Source: Tribonema minus (Eukaryota > Sar > Xanthophyceae > Tribonematales > Tribonemataceae). From it: DNA of 64,000 nucleotides. Below the pieces are notes generated by a model, which had not been told where the DNA came from, made no database searches, and saw only the letters and a list, made by a program, of their open reading frames with translations. How positions within the stretch are numbered: position 1 is the first letter of the stretch; every line of letters begins with the position of its first letter. Location: NCBI GenBank assembly GCA_017506865.1, contig JAFCMP010000154.1:62001-126000 (forward strand), written 5' to 3'. Position numbers and translations under genes: made by a program. Below, in pieces: positions 1-11,500 of this stretch.

Positions 1-2526
1 CAGCGCGGCCACGGCCGCTAGCGTGATGGCGTCGAAGCGCCGTAGCTCCTCGTGCGTGAGGGATGGCGCTGTATTGCGCGAGACATGCCCTGCGCGGGCG
101 GGGACGGCAAGACGCAGAATGGAGAAGGCAGCCTGCACATCCTCCATCTGCACAAGCTCCGCAACCAGGCGGTCGGTGCCGGGGGCACGAAGGGTCGCCG
201 CCACTTGCGCGCGCACGAAGCCCTCGGTGCCGACCGGCACCCCCATCAGCGTGATGCCGTCGTCACATACTGGTACGGGGACATTGGCGGCGGCAAAGAC
301 GGCGGCGGCGCGCTCGCGGGCGCCGCCTGAGGCCGGCACCACCGCCGCGCATTTCGTGACGTTGACCTGAATGTTGAGCTCGCTCAGCGCCTGTTGTATG
401 AAGCAGAACGCGCGGCCAACGTGGTCGAGCACCGGCGCGTCACAGCTGGGCGTCATGATGGTGAGGTCATCGAGGTAGCCCGGAAGCGCCAGTTGCGGGA
501 ACTTGGCGCGGGCAGCCACCATGGTGCCGCGCAGTGCCAGCGCGAACAGCAGCGGCCCCAATGGGTCGCCCTGCTGCACGCCCTGTTGGGAGAGGATGAT
601 GGCGGCGTCGGCGTGCCCATCTAGGCCAAATTGTAGCCAAGGGGCCCGGCCGGGGCCGTAGATGTGCTCGACGTAGCCGTACAGGCCAGGCAGATGCTCG
701 GCCACCGCGGTGAGGACTGCCGAGCGCGACAGCGCGTTGAAGGCATTACTGCCGTCAATGGCAAGGAGCACGCCGCCGCACTCATGCGTGAGCTGCGCCA
801 TGAGCGCCACTCTCTCTGCGCCCCCCCGCGCGCCGACCCCAAACTGGCCAATTGGTTCCAGCAGCGCGGAGACGCGGTCCCGGGTGTCCGTGCAGAAGGT
901 GCGGGCGAACAGGCGGCGGATGGTGTCGCCGCACGCGATGGGGCGCGCCTTCTCGCCCACAGCGCTGAGGCGCGCGGCCGCGTGAAGGCGCCAAAAGGGG
1001 GCGGGCAGCGCGGCGGGGGTGGAGTACACCGCGGTACCCAGCCACGCCAGCAGCTCAAGGAGCCAGTCAACCGTGCGCCCCGACGTGTGCGCCGTGTGCC
1101 GGACGCACTGCTGGAGGTGGGAGTTGCGCAGCCCAGAGGGACCGGCGGCCGAGCCAGGGTTGGCGGCGAGGATGGCCTCGCGTAGCCCGTCCGCCGTGAA
1201 TGAAGCGCAGTTGAGTGGTGCCGGCGCCGCCAGCGCCGCCGCCGCCACCAAGCTGCGCGCCCGCGATGCCGCGGCATCCAGCTTCGCAGACGCATCGCCA
1301 GCTGGGTGTTTAGCCTGCAGTTTATGCAAGGTAGCAGAGTCGCGGGGGGCAGATGTGTCAGCACCCTCCGCCAGCAGCCGCGCGGCGCGCCCGACGCCGC
1401 CCGGCTGCCGCGCCGTCGCCGCCGCGCGTTCCCGCACTGCCGCCGCCGCCTCCGTCATAGACCTAGCGCGGCGCGTGCACGCACGGGCGGCGCCGCGGCG
1501 GCAGAAGGCCAGCGCTGTGCGCGTGAGCAGGTCCAGGTCGCCTGCCACGAAGGCCGCAAAACGGTGCGCCCGCGGCAGGGAGCCGTCGGGTACAAGCAGC
1601 AGGCACGGCAGCAGATGCAGCAGCTTGCACCATGCACCGGCTGTGGCGGACGCCTGTGCCGCTGCCTCAACCCCGTGTGCCTGCGCTACCGCCGTCTGCG
1701 CTTCCCGGAGGCCCGCCAGCGTGGCCGTCAAGGCGGCTGTGAAGTCCGAGCGGTGCTCCAGGCGAATGCGGCGGCCGACCACCAGTTGCTGCTGCAGAAC
1801 ATAGTCAAAGGAGAGGTCGTCAAGCGCTGCGCGCGCGGGCGAGAGCGGCGCCAGCGTCCAGAGCGGAAGCGCGCTGCGCCATGTTGGCCCTGCCGCAGCC
1901 ACAGCGGCAGCTGCGCGGGCGCCGGGGCCGCGCGCGCCGCCGCTGGCTGTAGAGAGGGGGAGGATGGGGGGCAGAGGCGCGACGCGGGGCCCGTGTGGCC
2001 GCTGCGTTGCGGCCGCCCCCCGGGACTTGTACAGGTGGTCGCGCTGGTGCAATTTCGTGCGCACGCACCCTGGCTCGCCGCACGAGGCGCATGCGCAGAG
2101 TAGCAGCTCGGGTTCCACGGCGTAGTAGGTGCCCGCGCCGGCTCGGTGGAGAGTCAAACACTCATCGTCGACCGCCTGCATACGCGCGAGAAAGTCGGCA
2201 GGCACATTCGGATGCTCGCGGCGCTGGTGATCCGCCAGCGTCGTGGCGATGCGGCGCGCCAGCGCCAGCGACGCCGACGTCTGCGCCGTGAGCGTGTTCG
2301 CCTCCCCGTTCCGGCGGAGGCGCGGTTTGGGCACTGGCACCCGAAAGAGGCAGCCAGTGTCATATAAAGGGCAGCGCGGATAGATGGCAGCTGTTGCAGG
2401 CTGAGCGGGCGCCTGCACTGCCTCAGGCTGCGCAGGGTCTATGCCCGCCGCGGCAGCCGCTGCTGCAGCAGCAGCTGCCGCAATGGCCGCCGGTGCGGCT
2501 CCCCCTGAAGTAGAGTCAGACATCAT
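1..2526 (-). CDS. LINE ORF2, reverse transcriptase (partial, runs off left edge)
   Basis: RNA-directed DNA polymerase of the element. The frame is open for 842 codons from ATG 2526 (a second ATG at 2523) to the window edge. A Cys/His cluster (CACASCGEPGCVRTKLHQRDH) lies near residue 144. The reverse transcriptase core follows: RPIACGDTIRRLF near 530, GVGARGGAE near 563, motif A AIDGSNAFN near 588 with the first catalytic Asp, motif B GVQQGDPLGPLLFA near 648, motif C GYLDDLTIM near 684 with the catalytic DD pair, then a motif-D-like stretch and GVPVG. No in-frame stop was found by reading every triplet. The start lies 33 bases after the ORF1 stop, in the same frame as the end of ORF1, so reinitiation or readthrough is possible. 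The endonuclease part is not in view. Confidence 0.93.
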   Translation of the reverse strand, partial: MMSDSTSGGAAPAAIAAAAAAAAAAAAGIDPAQPEAVQAPAQPATAAIYPRCPLYDTGCLFRVPVPKPRLRRNGEANTLTAQTSASLALARRIATTLADHQRREHPNVPADFLARMQAVDDECLTLHRAGAGTYYAVEPELLLCACASCGEPGCVRTKLHQRDHLYKSRGAAATQRPHGPRVAPLPPILPLSTASGGARGPGARAAAAVAAAGPTWRSALPLWTLAPLSPARAALDDLSFDYVLQQQLVVGRRIRLEHRSDFTAALTATLAGLREAQTAVAQAHGVEAAAQASATAGAWCKLLHLLPCLLLVPDGSLPRAHRFAAFVAGDLDLLTRTALAFCRRGAARACTRRARSMTEAAAAVRERAAATARQPGGVGRAARLLAEGADTSAPRDSATLHKLQAKHPAGDASAKLDAAASRARSLVAAAALAAPAPLNCASFTADGLREAILAANPGSAAGPSGLRNSHLQQCVRHTAHTSGRTVDWLLELLAWLGTAVYSTPAALPAPFWRLHAAARLSAVGEKARPIACGDTIRRLFARTFCTDTRDRVSALLEPIGQFGVGARGGAERVALMAQLTHECGGVLLAIDGSNAFNALSRSAVLTAVAEHLPGLYGYVEHIYGPGRAPWLQFGLDGHADAAIILSQQGVQQGDPLGPLLFALALRGTMVAARAKFPQLALPGYLDDLTIMTPSCDAPVLDHVGRAFCFIQQALSELNIQVNVTKCAAVVPASGGARERAAAVFAAANVPVPVCDDGITLMGVPVGTEGFVRAQVAATLRAPGTDRLVAELVQMEDVQAAFSILRLAVPARAGHVSRNTAPSLTHEELRRFDAITLAAVAAL

Positions 2527-2559
2527 TACGGTGGATGAGGGGAGCGCCGCACCGGCGGC

Positions 2560-5051
2560 TTACAGGCCCGAGGCGCCGCCGCCTCCCTCCGATGCCGGCG
2601 GCTGGGCCGTCGAGGTGGAGAGGAAGCGGTCGGCGGCGGACTGACCTTGGGGCAGCCCGCGCGCGGGGCGTGCAGCGGGGGGTTCCGCCGCCGAGCCCGG
2701 CGTGCGCTCAGCAGCCGTGCGCTTGCGGCTGGCGCGGGGTGTGCCACTGTCGGACATAAGCGCGCTGCTGTCACTGGCAGGCATGGGGGGCTGCCTACTG
2801 CGCGAGGGGGAGGCGCTGCAGTCGCTGCCGTGCCGAGCCGCTGGCGACGATGCGCGCCGACACCGCGAGCGCCCGCGTGAGCAAGAGCGCGGCGGCTGCC
2901 GCGGCGCCGCCGCTGCCTCCAGTGCCACCGCGGGGTCCGCTGCCGCGCTTGCGGCCGCTGCCGCTGCCGCGCTGGCAGCGCCTACAGCAGGCGGCGGCGC
3001 GCCCGCCGCCGCCGCGCCTGCCGCCGCCGCGCCCGCCGCCGTTGCCCCGTCCGCCGCCACCGCCGCCGCAGCGCCAGCCGCTGCAGAGCTAGCCTCAAGG
3101 TCTCCCGCCACGGGCGTGGTGGCCACCGCGCCGGCGGCGTCCGCCGCCGGCACCGCCACGCTCGCAGCGCGCGCCGCTTCTGCTGTCAGCTGCGCCTCGA
3201 GTCGAGCGGTCGCCGCAGCGTTGCGCACCTGCTCTCCTTCGCGCAGGCTCCGTTGCTGCGCCGCCAGCCGCTCCGCACGAACTTGCTCTGCCAGAGACCG
3301 GTCGCGATCGGCCTCAGCAGCCCGCTTTCCCGCCTCGGAGGCTGCCAGCAGCTTTGTCAGTGCCTTGACCTGCTGCTGCAGCCCCTTCCGCGCGGTCCTC
3401 CCCTCCAGGATGCCCCCTGCAGCTGCTGAATGCGCTGCTCCTGGCCCAGCTGCGCAGGGTCCGCGTCGGCCGCCGGCGGCGGCGGCGAGGCGCCCGGCGA
3501 CGCGCTCGCCAGCGCGGGCGTCGAGGCGGCGGCAGCGTCCGTCGCGGCGGCGCCGGTCGCCGCCGGCGCTGGGGGGTGCGAGGCGGCGGCGCCGGTGGGC
3601 GCACGCTGCGTCGCGGCGGCTGCCGCCGCGGCGGCTGCAGCCGTGGCTACCGCAGGGGCACCGGCGGCTGTGCCAGTGGCGGCGGCTGGCGTGGTGCAGG
3701 CCGCGGGGAGCGTGGTGTGCGCGCAGCGCGTTGCCCGGCACTGCTGACCCGGGCGCGTGAAGTGCCGTCGCAAGCAGGACGGGCACGCTGTCAGATTGTC
3801 AGGGCCCAGCAGCCGCAGCGCTACTTCCGTGCCGTCCACCGCGCATAGGACCGAGTGCGCGAGTCGCCGCGCAACGCCGCGGACCACTGTTAGCTCCCAA
3901 ACACCCGCGGCGCCTGGCGATGCCGCCGACGCCGGCGCCGCGGATGAGGCCGCACCGTTAATGCCTACGCCGCAGGTCTTCAGAGCGCTGGCCAGCAGCA
4001 GAAAGGCGGCGGAAGTGCCGCCGCCGCCCGCCCGCAAGCGCACCGGCGCGATGGGCATGCCAGGAGCTGCGAGTGCGGGCGCAAGCAGCATTGCAAGCTG
4101 CGCTGCAGACCACGCCGCCGGCGCGCCGCGCACGGTGACCGTGACCGGGGCGCTCATGTCACCAGCGCGGGTGATGCGCAGGCGGAAGCCGCTGAAGCTG
4201 AAGTCAGCGGAGTCGCCGACCGTTCCGAGCGCCGCGTCAACGAGCGCGGCCGGCGCCCGCAAGCATAGCGTGCGGAAGTCATCGCGAGGCGACAGAGGCC
4301 CCAGCGTCTCTGCACCCTTGAATAGGGACGCAAGTGAGGCAGCGTCTCCAGCGCCGGCCCTCGCCGCGTCGTGCATGTGCGTGAGCGCCGCCGCTAGCAG
4401 CTGCTGGCGCCCCCGCGTGAGTCGGGCGCGGCGCTGTGCAGCCGCCGCAGGGGTGCTGCGCTCGCGCTCGTGAGGCTGACGGGCCGGCGCGAGCTCTGCT
4501 AACAGTGCGCGGACGCTGGCCGGCAAGGCAGCCAAGTGCTCCTGGGTGTAGCAGGTGACTGGATCCACCGTAAACGAGACTAGGTCTGTGCCGGCTGCCG
4601 CCGCCGGCGGCACAAATGGCTGTCCCTCCGCTGTCGGACGGCCCTGCACGCGCGCCGCCATCGCCATGAGGCGGCCCGCAGCGGCTCCACCCTGGCGCCC
4701 CACCGCCGCGACAGCGGGGGGCACGAAGAAGTACTGCTCCTGTTCCGCGGCGTGGAACATCTCGCTCGCCTGTTGGTATAGCTGCCCTGGAGTGAGGGCG
4801 GATGGGGCTGGGGTTGGCGTGTAGCTGCCTCGGGGAGTGAAGTAGGCTCCATCGTGGCCGTGCAGCAGCCGTGCCTCCTCCCGAAGCAGGTTGCTCTTCG
4901 CTGTAAGCGACGGGGGTGTTGTCGCAGTTTTGGCGGCTTTGGCCGCCCACGAGGCAGCAGCAGCAGGAGGGGTGGCCGCGCGACCATTTGGGCCAGCTGG
5001 CGTGTCGCCAGTCGCCGCTGGCAGCACCACCTCCATCGCTTCGGATGGCAT
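2560..5051 (-). CDS. LINE ORF1, gag-like protein with zinc knuckle and coiled coil, frame slip near 3415
   Basis: Probable nucleic-acid binding ORF1 protein of the retrotransposon. The chosen start is the ATG at 5051; another lies at 5036, and the frame is open up to 5300. The first frame runs to a stop at 3357. A C-x2-C-x3-H-x7-C zinc knuckle (CPSCLRRHFTRPGQQC) sits at about residue 423, preceded by a compact domain. From about 3415 the coding signal moves to another frame, which gives a strong Glu/Lys/Gln coiled coil (for example QVKALTKLLAASEAGKR) and an Ala/Ser/Pro-rich tail ending with TAA at 2560-2562. The switch coincides with a run of five G on the coding strand. It could be a one-base deletion or a programmed -1 shift. 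About 830 residues in all if joined. Family assignment rests on position and the knuckle, not on recognised sequence. Confidence 0.7.
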
Positions 5052-5300
5052 GAAACGACTTGAAGTTGAAATGGGGCGGGCCCTGCCCCGCCCCTGGGAC
5101 ACGGTGGCGGCTGCCCCTCGTGGAGGGTGCCGAGCGTTGGCTGAACAGCAGGCACACAGGGTGGGAGTCACCAACGTGGCGCCAGCAAAATCCACCCAGA
5201 AACGTTTTGTTTTTGAAGTTGGTGCGAAACGGAAAAGGAACGGAGAGGTTGAGTTCTGTGTGTGTGTGATGTGAAGACGCGCGTGTGACTTAATGCACAC

Positions 5301-5369
5301 TCAAGTGCCTCATCGAGAAGCCGTGCAAAATAACTGCTGAAGAATGCTGCAAAGCCCAGAGGTGGCATC
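5301..5369. other. Short interval between the LINE and the plus-strand gene start
   Basis: About 70 bases separate the open frame of the LINE from the first ATG of the large plus-strand gene. No clear TATA box or other core promoter element is visible. If the LINE 5' end reaches here, the two transcription units are divergent. Confidence 0.3.
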
Positions 5370-5542
5370 ATGGACAGACCTAGCACCGTGGCGGATCTCA
5401 GTGCTGCACAGAAGCGGCGGAGCTTGCCAGGCGCACCCAAATCATGGGCTAATGACCCTGCTACGGAAGGAGACACAGCGGCTGTGCCAAGGCTCATGAG
5501 CAGGAGTGCGACTGTGTCGTCACTGGCACACGTAGGGTCAGG
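5370..5542 (+). CDS. Large gene, exon 1 (start codon)
   Basis: Begins with ATG and reads MDRPSTVADLSAAQKRR; the frame closes just after the donor GTGAGT. It ends with two bases (GG) of a codon that exon 2 completes as Gly. The Ser/Ala-rich N-terminus has no signal peptide. Confidence 0.65.
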
Positions 5543-8500
5543 GTGAGTAGTTGCAGATCCTCAACTGTTGTTGAATTTGACTCATGTTATTTTGGCGCAG
5601 CGCACTGGCCTTCGTAGAGCAAAGTCACAGTAGCAGTACTATGATGCAGGTAGCTGCCAGTGACTGTGAAGTGAAATGTAGGAAATTGTCAATTACTTAA
5701 ATGTCTGTTTTCCAAAAAGATGGTGCACTGGCAACTTGATGCACCCATTTGCATCGCACAGCGAGAGCTAGAGTATTACAATGCTTGCTCTAAGGGCGCT
5801 CGCACAGTGCGCTGCAGGAGGCGAGGCAGAGTGTGTTCGCAGACACATGTGCACTCTTTAAAAAGTCATACTCTCAGTGAGTGACAAAGGCCTTGCTGCC
5901 CTCTGCAATTGTGTTCTGGCGACGGCCGCCCAGTGAATTATACTGATGAATTATACTGATGCTGACCTGCGAATTACCGCATTTTCGCAACATATGTGCA
6001 ACGCCTCAAGGAATACAAAAGCGGACTTTACAGGAGGACCAACTACTTTGCCCATTTAAAAATCTGCACCTGTGCAACTTTAAAAACAGATTTCAGTCAG
6101 TTGGCATTCGAGTCAGTGCGCCAGCCCGGCATGCAGGGCGTGCTTTGCTGACAAATGCACGCACACATAGGTGACTGGCCGATAGCAAAGAGCTCTTCTG
6201 GCGTGCTGTGCTGATGAATACACACACACGTAGGTCAATGGCCGATGGCAGAGAGTCCTGCAGGCAGCTCCGTGGAGTTCGCTGCCGCGTCACGTCTTGG
6301 GATGCACGCCGACAGCAGTCCATCAAACCGTCGTGCACGGCACTGCCGATGCCACTCAGCCGCACTCAAGCGCAGCCCTGCCAACTGTCTTGAGCACATG
6401 CAGGTCGTCACATAACCGCTGTAACTGTCACTGCAAACAGACACGAGGCACAGAAGTACAGGCTATACCAAGCCCGGACACCAACAGTCATGACGGCCAT
6501 GAAGCACCCAGTAGCACCCCTGCAGTGCTGCTCGGTCACTTCTCGCACAGCGCGTGACTGCTCTGCGCCACCACCTGTTGAGACAGGGGCACTTCCACCT
6601 GAACTAACAAGCTCTGCGAAAAAACTGCTTGCACTTTCTGATCAGACTTCCCCAACCAGATAGCCAGTGCACCAGACGCACCCCTCCCTCACACGCCGCA
6701 GGTGTGTCGCGTGAATGACCCTGACCCTAAACCTAAAACCAAACCTAGCCCTAACCCCAATACTGCAGCTGTCCCGAGAGTGTGCTGCTGATGGCTAACC
6801 TCAACATGCAAACTTCAACTGTGACGCACCGGCATCCCCGGCGGTCACATACTACACTGCTGCAGGTCCATCGATGTGGGCGGTCTACACAAGCTCTTGA
6901 GCACATTGGCAGTCGTCACGGCGGCCATTGAGCACCCAGTAGTACCCCTGAAGTGCTGCTCGATCACTTCTCTCACGGCGCACGACTGACCCTTACCTGA
7001 ACCCTTGAACCAAACCTAAACCTCACCCTAGCCCTAACCCTACTTCTGCGCAATCGCCGCAGGTCCATCGATGTGGGCGGCCTGCACAAGGTGGTGGAGC
7101 GCGCGGAGCTGGAGGGCCGCAGCGCTGAGCAGCTGATGCAGGAGCAGGCGGCCGCGGCGCAGTATCGCGCGCAGCTGCCGCCGCCGGAGCTCTTCTCTCA
7201 GCGCGATTTGGTGAGGCTGCTGCGTTGTTAATGACTGTGTACAGGTCAATATTTACCCATTGGCAAAGCAATGTTGAGCAGCTGATGCAGGAGCAGGCGG
7301 CCGCGCGCAGCACCGCGCGCAGGCGCAGCAGCTGCCGCTGCCGGAGCTCTTCTCTCAGCGCGATTTGGTGAGGCTGCTGCGTTGTTAATGACTGTGTACA
7401 GGTCAATATTTACCCATTGGCAAAGCAATGTTGAGCAGCTGATGCAGGAGCAGGCGGCTGCGCGCAGCACCGCGCGCAGGCGCAGCAGCTGCCGCCGCCG
7501 GAGCTCTTCTCTCAGCGCGACCTGGTAAGACTGCTGCGCCGTCATACCCCATGTTTTTATACATACCCATTGAGACAGGTATTTTAAAGTGCGTTTACAT
7601 GGACGAGGCGCAGGGCTGAGCAACTGATGCAGGAGCAGGCGGCGGTGTAGCACTGCGCGCAGATGCAGCAGCTGCCGCTGGCAGCTCCTCTCTCAGCGCG
7701 ACCGAATGCGCCGGCCGTGACGGCAACGAAGAAGTCGTGGTGCAAACTCAGCCACGAACACAAGTGTTCTGCGATACATCCACACTGAGGGTCGCAGCGC
7801 TGAGCAGCTGATGCAATGCAGACTGCAGCGTAGCAACGCGCGCAGATGCAGCGGCCGCCGCCGCCAGAGCTCCTCTCTCGGGGGGACCTGGTGGATATGT
7901 GTAGAGTGTTGCAAAGCCACCATATAGGATCATTCTTCAATGTGTCGAGGGGTGCCAGCACAGCAGTGCCAGGCAGCGGGCCGCCCGCAGGCTACAAGCA
8001 GAAGTGGCACTGTTGCTGGTGTTGATGGAGTACCCTTGGATCCGCAGTGGTCACATGAACCTGCCAGAGGTGCCATGATAAGCTCAGTTGAAAAGAAACT
8101 GCTACACCAGTATTCTGCAACACCCGCAAGGTGTGCAGTGAGCATCGCAGATGCCTTGGTGTTGTACATCTTGAAAACTAAGCAAGTGTATCTGAAATCA
8201 ATACAGCAAGCACTTCTGCCAGCTGTTGCTGATGTTACTCGTGAAAAACGCGGCACATGCCACACCTAGGAGCACACCCTGACAGTACACAACGATCAAT
8301 TGTATTGCGTACGTACTGACGGGCGCCCGCACCGCAGTGAGCACTGATTCGGACTGCGACCGAGACTGGCGCTTGTTCAAATGCTGTCTCTCTGTGATGA
8401 TACAGCAAGCTGCTCTGCCAGCTATCGCTGACCCTGCGTACGCACAGCACTATAATGAAGTATACTATGCACATGCATGCATTGGCAGTGCTTGAGCCGC

Positions 8501-11500
8501 TGATCTACATGCTGTACCACTAACCCTAAACCTAACCCTCACCCTAACCCCATGCTGTGCCGAGTGCCAATGCAGGCACGTTTGAGACTGACGTCTGTTC
8601 CGAAGCGGTCTCTCAAGCTCGATGCAGCGAGCTGCCTCACCATCTATCGCTGATCGTGCGCAATGCCAGTCGCTGCGAGTGCCGCACCTTAGTCAAACTT
8701 GCGTGTGCGTGCGCCCAGGTGTTGTCAGTGCAGCGCATTCCAGTACCTGTATGACAATGGCCGCCCTACTTCAATTACTGCTCTACCTAGGGTCGCCTCA
8801 CTACATATACTGACATCGGCAGTACGCAAATCATTGAGCTAAACGCGCGTCAACGCGCCCCACACGCTGTGCTGAGCGCTGATGCAGACAGCGTCCAAGC
8901 TGCCCGGCATCTTGGAGCTGAACTTGCGTATCCATACTTTAGAGTATGTTGGCAGTATGTAAACTTTTGAGCTACAATCGCGCCGGTGCGCGCCCTACAC
9001 CCCGTTCTGAGCGCCGATGCAGACCGCCTCCGAGCTGCCCGGCATCTTGGAGCTGAACTTCCAAATCCACAAGTATGTTGGCAGTATGCAAACTGTTGAG
9101 CTGCAAGTGCGCTGACGCATGCCCCACATCCCGTGCTGAGCGCTGACACAGATGGTGTTGGAGCTGCCCGGCATCTTGGAGCAGACCTTGCACATCCACA
9201 CCTTGAAGTATGTTGGCAGTATGCAAACTGTTGAGCTACGAGCGCGCTGACACGCACCCCACACCATACTGAGCGCTGCTGCAGACCGCCTCCAAGCTGC
9301 CCGGCATCGGCGCCTGCAGCCCCGGCAAGCCGGCGCACCGCGCGGCAGCGAAGGCCGAAGGCGGCGGCGCCAGCTACAAGTCCGTGGGGCTGTTGGGCAG
9401 CCTGTCTGCCGGCAGCAGCCTCGTGGGCGGACGGGATCTGGCGGCGTCCAAGGGCAGGTATGCATCTGTGTTTACTTCCGGGTGTGTATGTATGTACTCC
9501 ATGTACTTTTTATTCATTCTCGCTCAGGGCGCGAAAAAGCCCAGGTGATGGTCTAACTTGATGCTGCTGTACGGAATCTACACGTCGTGTGACTTCTGAA
9601 AGTGTCTCAACGACAACCACTCAAATGCCGCCGCCGCCAAATGGCATCTCGGGATCCTCCCCTACATCCTCCTCCATGTGCCCCCTCCCCCTGGATTCTG
9701 CCATGTGTGTCATGACACGGCCAGAGTATGCCATGTGGAGCGCTGCCGACAGTGCCGAGCGTCAGCGCGCCAGGGCGATGCCCTTAAGAGCTTTAGGGCG
9801 CGCTCCTTCGGGCACTGACATCCTGCTGGCATTCTCCGTCGCCACAGCCTCCAGCAGCTTCTGCCCCTGCTCCCCGATGCTGCCGAACGACCCAATTGCC
9901 AAAGTGGCAAGTTTGTAATTATTCTGATCACAATGACCAGAATAGTGGGTACTTCCGCTCGAGGGGCAGAAAACCTTGGGCTATCCTGCACCACGTCATA
10001 TACAACATGTATGCTCGTACCGAAACTGGTGAACGCTTTCCCCGCCATTTCCCCCTGCTCGAGGGGCGGAAACGCTTGGGGGCTATTGTGCAGCACGCCG
10101 TGTACAACACGTATGCTCCTGCTGAGCTTGTGCAGGCTTATTTGTTGCTGGTATATCTCGCGCACGCTCAAACACTCGCAGAGCTATCTGCAGATGGACC
10201 GCAGGCGGGGCCCCCTCCTCCGCTGCCCCCCGGCAGGCATGTACCTGCGTGAGGCATTGCTATGAGATCATGGTGCACATGACGTTGGGGCGCTTCTGCC
10301 TGCACCACGTGCGGTTGTTGAGAATGCCTCGCAGAGCTGCGTGCAGTTTGGGTGGCGCTGGTGCGCAGTGAGGGATGGACGTGCACTTCTTAAGGTTAGG
10401 GTTCGGATGGGGGTGAGGAGGTGAGTTCCACCGGTTTTCCGCCGGCACCCCTAACCCTGACCCTAATCCTAACCCTAACCCTAACCCTAACCCTTAGCTA
10501 CCTCAGATCATCTAGCAGCTATATGAAATGGACGCCTCACACCTGCCCCGCTGCGACTGCCTCCGTCACTTGTGCGCTGTAGCGGCGGCACGTGGCGTTA
10601 CACGGGGCGACTGCATGCGGCAACGGAGCTGCCGGTGTCCCGCGTCGACGTGGAGGGCCTGGTGAGTCACCACTTGAACTTGTCCATGACTTCAACATGT
10701 TCTACGTTCCATAGAGATTGCCTCAAACAAGGGGGGGGGGGGGGGGGTGGGGCTCTGATGCGGCTCGCAATGCGACTGCTCCACACCGCGCGCCGCATGC
10801 AGACCTTCCCTACGCTTGCGTGCGCGCTTGTTGCCATGAAGAGTCTTTCCACTGAGCGCGCGGCGACTCAAGCCTGCGTCGCACAGCTCGTCTGCCCAGC
10901 TCCACACGATACCTAAACCTACCGGCCTAAGGCCAGGCCATACACTTTGCGCACGTCCCTACGGGATCCCCCAAGCCCACCCTGACCCCCCCCCTCTACT
11001 GGACCCCAACTTCAACTCCCGCATCAGATGCGAGAGTTCGACGCCGCCATGGCCGTCATCGACCAGTCGCGCGGCGGCGGCGGTGGCGGCGGCGGCGGCA
11101 ATGACAGGGGCGTTGGCGGCGGCGGCGGCGGCGCGCGCGCGTCGCTGACTGCTAGGGCCGATGTGAAGGCCGAGGGGGCGCTGCGTGCGGATCTCAAAGC
11201 CATCATGGAGGAGGTGGAGGCGAGCTTTGCAGAGAGGTGTGTGTAGTTCCACATCTATGTATAAGTTCGGTGAAGTACTCTGAATCAGTTTGAAGCAGCT
11301 TTGCGGAGAGGTGTGCGGTTCTCTATGTACTTTGAAGTGTATGTTTCAAGACGTATACAAGGGCTGGTGTACTTTGCAGCAGATTATGTATGCTTCACGA
11401 AGCATATATATGAAGACTGAAGTGTTTTGAAGCACATACTGTACGCTGAGCCATGCTGAGGCACCTCAAAGTGCATGTGTCTCGGAGTATCCTCTCTGTG

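Larger units (their letters stand above)
1..5300 (-). mobile_element. LINE-type (non-LTR) retrotransposon, 3' end beyond the left edge
   Basis: Two consecutive minus-strand reading frames form a non-LTR retrotransposon: a gag-like ORF1 (about 5051 to 2560) and a reverse transcriptase ORF2 (2526 to beyond position 1). No LTR or integrase is seen. The 5' boundary is not defined; it is placed near 5300 because the next 70 bases lead into the plus-strand gene that starts at 5370, head to head with the element. The 3' part of ORF2 is outside the window. Separate 3' LINE fragments elsewhere (9503, 50000, 54200) encode a zinc knuckle plus endonuclease-like tail and may belong to this family, but there is no overlap here to prove it. 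Confidence 0.85.

Noticed and set aside
621-2161. Several open frames of 80-260 codons on both strands over the LINE pol region
   Set aside because: They are out-of-frame shadows of ORF2 in GC-rich DNA; only the frame with polymerase motifs is coding.
2560-3786. Long minus-strand frame as an independent gene
   Set aside because: Its second half is the coiled-coil tail of LINE ORF1 and its first half is a shadow of the zinc-knuckle frame; it is treated as part of ORF1.
10200-10255. Exon MDRRRGPLLRCPPAG in intron 3
   Set aside because: It would break the phase match between exons 3 and 4, which join perfectly without it.
10448-10496. Chromosome end
   Set aside because: The array is short, internal and flanked by exons of one gene; other patches have the opposite orientation.
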